Assembly (NCBI GenBank): GCA_965242565.1
Contig: OZ251457.1
Location: forward strand, 2,046,001 to 2,110,000
DNA: 64,000 nt
Reading direction: 5' to 3'
From: CATQGW01 sp965242565
Lineage (GTDB): Bacteria; Chloroflexota; Dehalococcoidia; Bin125
Shown here: positions 34,494 to 42,942 of the stretch, in pieces
Numbering within the stretch: position 1 is the stretch's first letter
Layout of the letters: each line of letters begins with the position of its first letter
Made by a program: the position numbers and the translations under genes
The notes under the pieces: model-generated
Database searches by the model: none
Told to the model about the DNA's origin: nothing
The model's input: the letters and a program-made list of their open reading frames with translations, nothing else

Positions 34494-35288
34494 CTAGAGG
34501 TGCTTGAGCACGCCGCCGTCTACCTGGAAAACCTGGCCCGTGATGTAGCCCGCGGCGGGGGAGGCGAGGTAGACGGCGAGCGGCGCGACGTCCTGAGGCG
34601 TCCCGAAGCGGCGCATCGGGATGAAGCGCAGCAGCAGGTTGTCGTCCACATTCGAGGAGCCGCGCCCGGGCGATTGCTCGGTCCAACCCTGCACGATCGC
34701 ATTGACCGTGACCCCGCGCGGCGCGAGCTCCTGGCTCAGCGCCCGCACCAGACCGATCACCCCGGCCTGCGAGGCTGCGACGGCGGAGACATTGCTGAGG
34801 CCGCGTACGGCGGGGGCGTCGAGCAGGGCGATTAGGCGGCCGGGGCCGTCGCGGAACTCGCGCGTCGCGCTGCGGAACGCCGCGTAGGTTCCGGCCAGAT
34901 TTGCGCCGAGAATCCGCTGCACATCGGCGTCGAGCGTCTTACCCAGCGGCGCCGCGAACCAGGTGCCGGGCGCGACCACGGCGATGTCGACGCCGCCCAG
35001 CTGCTTGGCCAGTTTGCGGGTCGCCACGCGGACATTGGTGCCGTTGGCCAGATCGACGGCTTCAGCGGGACCGCCGGCGGCGGCCTTTTTCATCCGAAAC
35101 ATCGAGCTGCCGCCGGTCTCGGCGCTGGTCACCGCGACCAGCACGCCCGCCTCGCGCAGCGCCTCGACGACCGCTGCGGCGCTGGGGCGCTCCGCGCCGT
35201 AGACGATCGCCCGTCGCCCGGACAAATCCCAGCCTTGCAGCGCGCCCTCGGCGACGGGCGGCGGCGCGAGTGGATTCTGATCGGTCAT
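34494..35288 (-). CDS. degenerate SDR-family protein (pair B, partner)
   Basis: A 264-aa SDR-fold protein that lacks key SDR residues. The glycine motif is replaced by VYGAERPSAA (29-38). The catalytic Tyr and Lys positions are Val170 and Gln174 (VAASQ), and the position of the NNAG motif reads VAPGTW. The fold is still evident from ALSQELAPRGVTVNAIVQG, PLAVYLASPAAGYITGQVFQVDGG and overall length. Catalysis by the normal SDR mechanism is unlikely. Coupled by a 4-base ATGA overlap to the canonical SDR upstream, as in pair A. A structural or regulatory partner role is inferred. Confidence 0.85.
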   Translation of the reverse strand: MTDQNPLAPPPVAEGALQGWDLSGRRAIVYGAERPSAAAVVEALREAGVLVAVTSAETGGSSMFRMKKAAAGGPAEAVDLANGTNVRVATRKLAKQLGGVDIAVVAPGTWFAAPLGKTLDADVQRILGANLAGTYAAFRSATREFRDGPGRLIALLDAPAVRGLSNVSAVAASQAGVIGLVRALSQELAPRGVTVNAIVQGWTEQSPGRGSSNVDDNLLLRFIPMRRFGTPQDVAPLAVYLASPAAGYITGQVFQVDGGVLKHL

Positions 35289-36103
35289 GTCGCTGCCTGC
35301 CCGATTCCGGAGGTGACATCCCAGCCGGTCGGCACCAGCCCGCCGGCCAAACCGCCGCCGTCGATCACGAACGCTTCGCCGGTGACATAGGACGAGGCGT
35401 CGGACGCGAGATACACCGCGAGCGGGCCGAGCTCCCATGCCTCGCCCACGCGCCCGGCCGGGATGCGCGCGCCCTGATTGCGGGCGATTTCGATCTCCTC
35501 TTCCGTTTCGAGCGTCCGCTGGAGCACGAAGCCGGGCACGATGCAGTTCACCCGGATGTCGTAGCGCGCCAGCTGCGTCGCGAGCCCCTGCGTGAGCGTG
35601 ATCACGCCCGCCTTGGCCGCGCCGTAGGCGATCAATCGCGCGTCGCCGCGCAGCGCGGTACCCGAGGCGACCGTGATGATCACGCCGCCGCGGTCGTGGA
35701 AATGCGCGGCGGCGGCCCGCGCGCAGTAGAACGCGCTGGAGAGGTTGGTGTCGATCGTGTCGCGCCAGTCCGCGTCGGAAATCTGATTGACCCGCTTGCC
35801 GGCCGACGCGCCGCCCCCGCCGGCGTTGGCGATCAACACCTCAAAGCCGCCCCACTCGGCGACGGTCCGATCGACCAGCGCGTCAACCTGCCGGGAGTCG
35901 GTCACATCGGTCGGAATGACCAGCGCTCGCCGTCCGCGCTGGCGGATTTCCTCTGCCACAGTCCCGATCTGTTCGGGTGTGCGCGCCGCGCAGACGACAT
36001 CCGCGCCGGCATCGGCGAGGTGCAGCGCCATCTGGCGGCCGAGGCCGCGCCCGGCGCCGGTCACGATCACCCGCCGTCCATCGAGCCGCAGCGATTCGAG
36101 CAT
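35285..36103 (-). CDS. classical SDR-family oxidoreductase (pair B, canonical member)
   Basis: A 272-aa SDR with TGAGRGLG at residues 15-22, ANAG at 92-95, Ser147, Tyr160 and Lys164 (YGAAK), and a C-terminal FVIDGGGLAGG. It is a paralogue of the SDR at 20652-21458 with the same VIPTDVTDS block. Its stop overlaps the start of the degenerate SDR gene (ATGA). First gene of a two-gene operon, divergent from a lipoprotein gene across 135 bases. The substrate is unknown; 3-oxoacyl reduction or alcohol oxidation are the usual options. Confidence 0.9.
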   Translation of the reverse strand: MLESLRLDGRRVIVTGAGRGLGRQMALHLADAGADVVCAARTPEQIGTVAEEIRQRGRRALVIPTDVTDSRQVDALVDRTVAEWGGFEVLIANAGGGGASAGKRVNQISDADWRDTIDTNLSSAFYCARAAAAHFHDRGGVIITVASGTALRGDARLIAYGAAKAGVITLTQGLATQLARYDIRVNCIVPGFVLQRTLETEEEIEIARNQGARIPAGRVGEAWELGPLAVYLASDASSYVTGEAFVIDGGGLAGGLVPTGWDVTSGIGQAAT

Positions 36104-36238
36104 GGCCGCTTTCCCCGCTATCCACAGAGCCTGCTTTACAATAACGTCGCACTGTGTAGGCGCTAGACGCCGCGCACCAAGCCATGCCCAATCTGGTCAG
36201 ATGAGCCGGCCGGCACAGCGGCGGAAGGGTGACCGGGA

Positions 36239-37651
36239 ATGACTCTACCGCGATCGTTGCCGCGCCCGCGCACCCTGTTGGCCGCCGCTGCTACCGCTGC
36301 GATCATCGCGGCGGCCTGCACCGCCACCGCCGACGACGCCGCGCCGCCTGTTGAGGAGCCCGCCCCAGCCACTGTTGAGACGACTGTTGAGCGACCGGCT
36401 CAGCCCGCTGCGACGCCGTCCGCGACTCCCGCAGCCCAGGCGGAGCCCGCCGAACCGACGCGGCCGGCGGCGACGATTCCGGTCCGCGCGGCAGTCGCGG
36501 CCACGCCGCGCAAGGATCTGTCCGTCGGCCTCGCCGGCGGCGCGCTGGATGCGCCCCTGGCCAAGGCCTTCTACACCTTCGCCGATTACGCCGCGCTTGA
36601 GTTCGCGCCCGACCTGCTCGTCGCCTGGGGACTCGGCGCGCCGCTCGGCGAGTACGTGATCAGCGCCAGCATCTGGAGCGCCGACGACAAGGCGGCGGCG
36701 GGTGCGTCGCAGCTGGCCCGCGCCGAGCTGCGCTCCGGCGGCGCGCTGCGCAGCGACGACGCGATTCGCGCGGTCGACGGCGCGACGGCGGAGCGCGCCT
36801 GGCTGGAAGCCTTCGGCGAGACGGGCGCCCACGGCGTCACCTACGACCTGCTGCTCTGGAACGGCGCAGAACTGATCGCCGTTGTGGGCCACTTCACCTC
36901 CGCGCCGGGCAATGTCGTCGCGCCCGGCGCGGCCGCCCAACTGCGCGACCTCAACGGCGACGACATCCCAGAGCTGGTGATCGACCGCACTGATCCGTAC
37001 CTCTTCTACTACACCTCGCAAATTTGGCACGCCGACGCCGCGGTGCTGCGGCGCGAGGGCGACGAGTTCCACGAGGTAACGCTCGCCGCGCCCGATCCGT
37101 CGGTCGGTGAAGCCGCGCTGACCGAGGCGGCGGCGGCGCTCGATTTCGCCGCCGCCGGCTGGTGGAGCCGCGCGTTGGAACGCGCCTATGCGGCGGCGGC
37201 GCTCGCGCCCGCCGACGAAACCCTGCGCTGGAACGCGATCGTGATCCGCGAGCGCGGCGGAGCCGCGCTGCGCGAGGCCGGGCGCAGCTCCGTCGCCTGG
37301 CTCGGCGCGCTGCTCGCCGGCGAATGGCGCGGAGCGATTGACCAAATGCGCAATGTGCCGCATGTCGGCTGGCTCAGCCTCGAGCGCGTGCTACGCGATA
37401 CGCCGCTGGCCGGTCTGGAAACCGAAGTCGCCGAGCTGGTCCTGCAACGCGGCACGGCGGCGCTGCTGGCCGCCGAGCGCCTGCCCGTCCAGCACACCGC
37501 GCCCGTCTACCTGCTGCGCGGCCTCGCCCGCTGGTGGCTCGGCGAGGGCATGCTGCCCGCCGCAATCGACCTGGTCGAAGCGATCCCCGCCTACTGGCGC
37601 GAAACGACGGTCTTCGACCTCCTCTGGGCCATCGGCTACCGCGGCGGCTGA
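36239..37651 (+). CDS. predicted lipoprotein of unknown function
   Basis: A 470-aa exported protein. A basic N-terminus and hydrophobic stretch end in IIAAAC with Cys27, a lipobox; a Pro/Ala/Glu/Thr-rich linker follows to about residue 95. The folded part contains a DLNGDDIPELVID loop, which looks like a single FG-GAP or EF-hand-like calcium loop, and a C-terminal all-helical region (WWSRALERAYAAAALAPADE onward) that resembles TPR-like solenoids. I do not recognise the family. Its last 16 bases overlap the convergent htpX-like gene. A 284-bp copy of its 3' end, including the stop, is present at 42426-42709. Confidence 0.7.
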   Translation: MTLPRSLPRPRTLLAAAATAAIIAAACTATADDAAPPVEEPAPATVETTVERPAQPAATPSATPAAQAEPAEPTRPAATIPVRAAVAATPRKDLSVGLAGGALDAPLAKAFYTFADYAALEFAPDLLVAWGLGAPLGEYVISASIWSADDKAAAGASQLARAELRSGGALRSDDAIRAVDGATAERAWLEAFGETGAHGVTYDLLLWNGAELIAVVGHFTSAPGNVVAPGAAAQLRDLNGDDIPELVIDRTDPYLFYYTSQIWHADAAVLRREGDEFHEVTLAAPDPSVGEAALTEAAAALDFAAAGWWSRALERAYAAAALAPADETLRWNAIVIRERGGAALREAGRSSVAWLGALLAGEWRGAIDQMRNVPHVGWLSLERVLRDTPLAGLETEVAELVLQRGTAALLAAERLPVQHTAPVYLLRGLARWWLGEGMLPAAIDLVEAIPAYWRETTVFDLLWAIGYRGG

Positions 37652-38721
37652 TTCGCGCCGATCGCCCGGATGCGCCGCACGCGGCTTTCAGTTGACGGAT
37701 GCGTAGAGAACAGCCCGGCCAGACGCCCGCGAACCGGGTTGAAGATATACAGGTGGTTCGCCGCCTTGTTCGACGACAGCTCGGCAACCGCCGGCGCGAG
37801 CTCCGGCGAAGCGCTCGCCATCTGAATTTTGACCAACGCCGACGCCAGCGCGTCGGGATCCCCCGACATTCGGCTCGCCGTCTCATCGGCCGCGTACTCG
37901 CGCTGGCGCGACGCCGCCATCTGAAGCAACGTCACAATCATGTCCACCAGCTTGTACAGCAGCCACATCGCGGCGAACACACACCAGCCGCACAACCGCA
38001 AGACGATCGCCAACAACAGGCCGAGCAGTCCTCTGCTCTTCTCCTCTTCGCGCGCGACCAGCATGACCTCGCCGCTGCCCGCATCTTCGACCAGGTAGGT
38101 CACTTCCTCCGTCTCTTTCGCGGTGAGCAAATTCAGTACCGCCCTCGTCGCTTTGCCGAGCAGCAGGAACGGCAGCATCGTGAGCATCACCGCCGAGCAC
38201 GCGGTGGCGATCATCGCGCCCCACAGCGTGTCGCGGTTCGCAATGTGCGCCAACTCATGCGCCAGTACCGCGGCGAGCTCGCGCTCGTCCAGCGCGGCCA
38301 CAAGGCCGGTAGTCACGATCACCGCCGCCCGCCGCGGACTCCGCCCCGTAGCGAACGCATTGGGAACCGGCGTCGCCACCGCGTAGACCCTCGGTTTCGG
38401 CACGCCCGCCTCCCGCGCCGCGCGCTCCACGAGCAGATGAAGCCCCGGAGCCTGGTCGAACCCAATCTCCTCCGCACCCGTCGCCCGCCGCACCAGCCGA
38501 TCGGAGAACCAGTACGAGAAGAGGTTCCCCGCAACGGCGATCCCACCGAACACCAGCGCTCCCAGCGCCCCGAACAGCCCATACCCAACCAGCGCAAACA
38601 GCCCGACCAGCGCAGCAAGCAGCACCAGCGTCCGCACGGTGTAGCCGCTCACGACACCCGCCTTCGCCCGCGCCCCTCCGCAGCTACTTACCGCGGAGGG
38701 GCGCGACGGTTCATCAGCCAT
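37636..38721 (-). CDS. htpX: HtpX-like M48 membrane metalloprotease
   Basis: A 361-aa integral membrane zinc protease. Two closely spaced N-terminal hydrophobic segments (about residues 28-72) precede HELAH at 155-159. Further hydrophobic segments lie near 167-187 and 225-255, then QREYAADETASRMSG supplies the third zinc ligand. VPNAFATGRSP is typical of HtpX. The extra 35 residues between the membrane segments (TYLVEDAGSGEVMLVA) are less common. HtpX degrades misfolded membrane proteins. The start overlaps the stop of the giant Ig-like gene by 8 bases; the 3' end overlaps the convergent lipoprotein gene. Confidence 0.9.
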   Translation of the reverse strand: MADEPSRPSAVSSCGGARAKAGVVSGYTVRTLVLLAALVGLFALVGYGLFGALGALVFGGIAVAGNLFSYWFSDRLVRRATGAEEIGFDQAPGLHLLVERAAREAGVPKPRVYAVATPVPNAFATGRSPRRAAVIVTTGLVAALDERELAAVLAHELAHIANRDTLWGAMIATACSAVMLTMLPFLLLGKATRAVLNLLTAKETEEVTYLVEDAGSGEVMLVAREEEKSRGLLGLLLAIVLRLCGWCVFAAMWLLYKLVDMIVTLLQMAASRQREYAADETASRMSGDPDALASALVKIQMASASPELAPAVAELSSNKAANHLYIFNPVRGRLAGLFSTHPSTESRVRRIRAIGANQPPR

Positions 38722-41700
38722 CCCAGTTGTCGTCGGTGATGGTGCGTCCGTCGGGCCAGCTGTTGCACTTGTCCTGGCTCAGGCGACCGATCAGGTGCTC
38801 GCCCCATCCGGGAACTCGGCCTCCGACTTCTTTCCAGGTCATGTTGAGCCAGTGCTTGGTGAGGTTCGTGCTGTTGAACCAGTAGACCTTGATTGTGTCG
38901 GAGCCGCAGCGGGCATACGTCCACCCCTCCGGATCCGCCACGACATCGACGGGCAACGAGTTGCTGCCGCTGCCGCCGGCGTTGCTGGCCGTGAGGCGGA
39001 CTGTTTGGCGGCCGTACGAGCTGAAGCGGGGGCTGTAGGTTGAGCGGTCGTTCCTTGAGGCGGTGCCACCGCTCCAGGCGTAGGTGTCGATCGCGCCGCC
39101 GCGGTTGTGTGTGACCGAGCAGGTGACGCTCTCGTCTTCGTCGATCGACGACGGCGAACAGCTAATGGTGATGTCCGGCGGATCGACTCCTTCCCCGATG
39201 ACAGTGACGGTAAAGGTGACGCTGGCGGCCCGCCCTTCACGGTCAGTCGCTGTCAATGTGATTTGGGCCTCGCCACGATCCACTGCCCGGAACACGACTG
39301 CACCACGTGAGCCGGACGGTGTGCTAATCGTCGCGACGGAAGTGTTGCTTGACCGAGCGGAGAAACTCAGGTTGTCGCCCTCACAGACTTGGGCGATGGC
39401 CAGCGAGTGCGGGTCGCCGTCCGCCTTGGCGAGGTCGAGTGTGGCGTGGAGCGATGTGGGCTCAATGCACGTGGGGCCGTCCGGCTCTATGACCACGTTG
39501 GCCCTGCCGGAGTCGAAGCCCGCCGAGTTGCGCACAGTGAGCCGAACCGTCTTCGGGCCAGAGGAGCTGAAGCTGGTGAGGTAGCGCGGGTTCCCGCCGC
39601 TGGAGTCGCCGCCGCTCCACGAGTAGGTGTCCGGTGTCCCACCGCTCAGAATCGCCGTGCAGGTCACGCTCTCACCCACATCAGCCGACGGCGGACAACT
39701 GATGCTGTCGATTACCGGCCGCTCCGCTTGCACATCCACGGTGGCCGAATCGGTGGCGCTCCCCGCCGAGTTGCTGACCGACAGCCACACCGTCTGCTGA
39801 CCCTCTGCGTCGAAAGTCGTCGTGTAGGTGCGGTCGTTCCCGTTGGAGCTTCCACCGATCCACAGCCACTCGTCCGGCTCACCGCCGGAGAGCTGCGCCC
39901 GGCAGGTAACGCTGTCGCCAACGCTGGGCCGCTGCGGAGAGCAGCTGACGCTGTCGATCTCTGGCCGTGGAACTGGGGTTTCAATGACCACCGTTGCGCG
40001 CGCGGTTTCGGTGCGGTAGTTCGGGTTGCCCGACGTCGACACCATCACGATGCAGTTTCCCTCGCGCATGAGGGTAAGCGCGCCGGTCCCGGCATCGACC
40101 CCGCAGATGCTCGGCGTGAGAGTGCTGTAGCTGAACTCGATCGAACGCGTGTCAGCGGTCGGCTGCAGCAACCGCGGAGCCGGATCGTCGATCTGCGCAG
40201 TGCTTGGCAAGTAGCCCTGCCAGCGAAGGTCGGGATCGCCGGGACGCACAGTGACCGTCGCATCGGCCGAGCCAACGCCGTATTCGGGCGGCTTGGCGAC
40301 ATTGGTCAGCAGGATGCGGCATTGGCCGACCCCGCTGATCGTCAGCTCGCCCGTCGCCTCGTTCACGCTGCAAACCTCGGACGAGCCTGGCGCAACGCTG
40401 TAGCGCCACTCGGGGGAGTACATCCGACCATTCGCCATGCATCGTGGCGACAGGTGCGTGGGTGTCGTATCGCCAAACTCGACAGACGCAGAGCTGTAGC
40501 CGGACCAACTGATCACGCAGAGCGGCGTCGGATCGACGATGACCTGCGCAGACGCCGTATCGGACCTGTAGCCCGGCGCGCTGGCGGTGACCGTGACTTG
40601 GCATGCCCCCGTCCCGATCAGCGTGAGCGCGCCGGTCCTCGAATCCACCGAGCAGACATCCGCCGTGCGCGTTTCGAATGTCCACGTCACTCCAGACGGC
40701 GCGGGGAACGGCTTGGCCACGCGCGGTAGCACGATCCCCACGGAGCCCCCGATCGACGTCGTCGCCGGATTGTATCCGCCCCACGGACGATCAATCACCA
40801 GTACCTCATCGGGATCGATCCGAATCGTGACCGCCTGTGTCGTTGGATCCCCGATTGCACCCTCCGCCGTGATGGCGGCGTTGTAGTCGCGAGCCGGCGT
40901 CTGAGGCGGAATCGTGCCCGACACCGTGACCTGGTACTCCCGACCGTCCGCTCGCGACTCCTCGACGTCGTAAGTCAGGCCCGGCGGCAGGCCGTCGACC
41001 ACGACCGGCGTGAAAGTTTGAGCCAGCTCGCCGTAGAGTGTCGCAATCGCCACATCAGCGATCCGCTCGCCCCGCGCCAGCGTGATCGGCACTCCCGCGG
41101 GCGTGATGGTGATGGGGTCTATGCCGTCGCACGGGGCATCGCTGCCCACCTCCACCGCGCTGCTGGTCAGCCAGCGCGGCTGATCGCGTCGCAACTCGCT
41201 GTTGATTCGGTTCTCCGTCAGGTAGCGTCCGGGCTCCGGCAGCAACGCCGCATAGCGCTCAGCCGCCCGCTCCGTGTCGTCGTTGCACGCCTCGAACGCC
41301 CAGTCGGGCAGGAAGCCGAACTCCACCCGGAATCTGCCGCCCGGCGTGGGGTTCCAGCGCGCGATCACCCGCCCGGTCAGCAGCGGCTCGCCGCTCAGCC
41401 CAGCGTCGTCGCCCTCCATCGAGAGCACATCGACGGGGTCGCTGCGCAGCCAGCGACGGTCATTGGCCCTCCCCCGGGCCAGCAGCGAGGCCTCGTTCAG
41501 GTAGCGCCGCGGCGGCAGCAGGTGCTCGTTCGCGTCCACGACGGCGGTCCGGTCCGTCCCGCTGGCGAGCACTTCCGCCGAGAGGAAGCCGAACTCGATG
41601 CGGTAGCGGCCGCGCCGGTCATTCTCGGGCAGCGGATGCACCCGCGCGAGCACATGCCCGCGAACGACCTCCGCCTCATCGGGTGGGACCACCTGTTCGT

Positions 41701-42224
41701 CGCCGCCGATCGGCTCTTCGGCCGGTGGTGGCGGCGGCGGTGGCGGGGGTGTAGCCAGCCTGCCTGTGGTCAGAGTGAGCGTGTACGTGCCAGTGCTTCG
41801 GGCCCACCTCGAGGTGGCGATGACCCGAAATCGGCCTGCCGGGAGGGTCCGAGTCAAAGTCGCCGGGAAAGTCGCGTGGGCCAACAGATCGCCGCCGGCC
41901 GCATTGAATTGGATCAGCGCGGTGTAGTCCGACGACCTGAGCTCTGCTCTGACCTCCCCGCCGCCCGGCAGCTCGAACGTGTACCAGTCGTGGTATCTGC
42001 CGTCATCCCACTGGCAGTCTGTCGACACGAGCAACTCAACGCGCGTGACGGTTTGATTCGACTGAAGCGTCCCCAGATCGTCAGTGACCGAGCAGCTCTG
42101 CGCGTTGCCCTGCCCAATCGACGTGAGCAGCGCCACCAAGGCCGCCAGGAGCACCGCCAACAGCGCCCTACTTGAGGGTTTTACCCCCCCCCCCCCCGAG
42201 ATCCGTCCAAACGCGCAGACGCAT
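38714..42224 (-). CDS. giant PKD/Ig-like secreted protein, out of frame at a G14 tract
   Basis: The open frame runs from about 42181 to TGA 38714 (over 1150 residues). The likely start is ATG 42224: GGAGGG lies 8 bases before it, and a good promoter further upstream. Between start and signal peptide, G14 (42184-42197) shifts the frame so that translation stops after 18 codons; G13 would read into VKPSSRALLAVLLAALVALL, an export signal. As written, only a TTG at 42160 remains. Domains: a post-signal beta region, a PPPPPPPPP linker, two RIEFGF/WLRSS modules, a putative-Ig-type domain, three Cys-containing Ig repeats with TGALTL-type motifs, then PKD-like repeats (SCSPxxPSVGDSVTC...SWSGG). A surface role is inferred. 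Homologous to the gene at 42943-46302. Confidence 0.75.
42184..42197 (-). repeat. G14 homopolymer; candidate phase-variation switch
   Basis: Fourteen consecutive C on the + strand (G on the coding strand) start 10 codons after ATG 42224. With 14 the frame terminates at an early TAG; with 13 or 16 it joins the long frame. The homologous site in the next gene reads GGGGGAGGGGG and is in frame. A sequencing or assembly miscount of one G is the main alternative. Confidence 0.9.
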
Positions 42225-42269
42225 GATCAATTCCCTCCCGCCGGCCGCTTGCTCCAGCGCACGCGCCAC

Positions 42270-42299
42270 AGCCTACGCACACCCGAACTATTCGGTCAA
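42270..42299 (-). promoter_or_regulatory. sigma-70-type promoter of the giant Ig-like gene
   Basis: On the minus strand TTGACC (42294-42299), 18 bases, then TAGGCT (42270-42275), followed by a leader of about 40 bases, GGAGGG and ATG 42224. This is one of the best -35/-10 matches in the window, and it supports the ATG ahead of the G14 tract as the real start. Confidence 0.6.
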
Positions 42300-42356
42300 G
42301 CGGACCTTTCATCCCATCACCCGCTCAGCCGGCTCAACCCACCCGCCCAGCCTGTC

Positions 42357-42424
42357 CACTCGCTATCATTCGCGCGAGCGCCCGCGACCGCCGCGGGGCG
42401 ACGCAGCGTGGACGCAAGGAGACC
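42357..42424 (+). repeat. copy of the ABM-gene leader (duplication junction)
   Basis: About 66 bases starting ACTCGCTATCATTCGCGCG match 46437-46504, the leader directly upstream of the ABM monooxygenase gene, with few differences. Here the copy is joined at 42424 to the 3' part of the lipoprotein gene instead of to ABM. This is what the junction of a tandem duplication would look like. Confidence 0.85.
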
Positions 42425-42425
42425 G

Positions 42426-42709
42426 GCTGGCTCGATCTACAGCGCGTGCTGCGCGATACGCCGCTGGCCGGCCTGGAAACCGAGGTCGCCGAACTGGTGC
42501 TGCAACGCGGCACGGCGGCGCTGATGGCCGTCGAGCGCCTGCCCATCCAGCACACCGCGCCCGTCTATCTGCTGCGCGGCCTCGCCCGCTGGTGGCTCGG
42601 CGAGGGCATGCTGCCCGCCGCAATCGATCTGGTGGAAGCGATCCCCGCCTACTGGCGCGAAACGACGGTCTTCGACCTCCTCTGGGCCATCGGCTACCGC
42701 GGCGGCTGA
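42426..42709 (+). pseudogene. 3' fragment of the lipoprotein gene (duplicate)
   Basis: This segment matches 37368-37651, the last 94 codons of the lipoprotein gene, base for base apart from scattered substitutions, and ends at the same TGA (42707-42709). The following sequence near 42807-42840 resembles the reverse of the htpX 3' end (37668-37690), with an insert of about 90 bases between. No start codon or export signal belongs to the fragment. It is a relic of the duplication that produced the two giant PKD proteins. Confidence 0.88.
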
Positions 42710-42942
42710 TTCGCTTCGCTCAGCGCCATGGATCTTCTGCGATGCGCCGGCCGGCGTACTCGGCCGTAGACTCAGGCCCCCGCGTTCTACCGCTCTCGTC
42801 TGATCGCCGGGATGAGCCGCACGCGGCGTTTGCAGCGGCGAGTGAGGCCGCATCGCCCTCCGCCCAGATCCGCTGCGCAGGTCACGGACCCGCCCACCAC
42901 CGGCCACGCGGGCGAGCAGCTGATGTAGTTGATCACCGGCCG

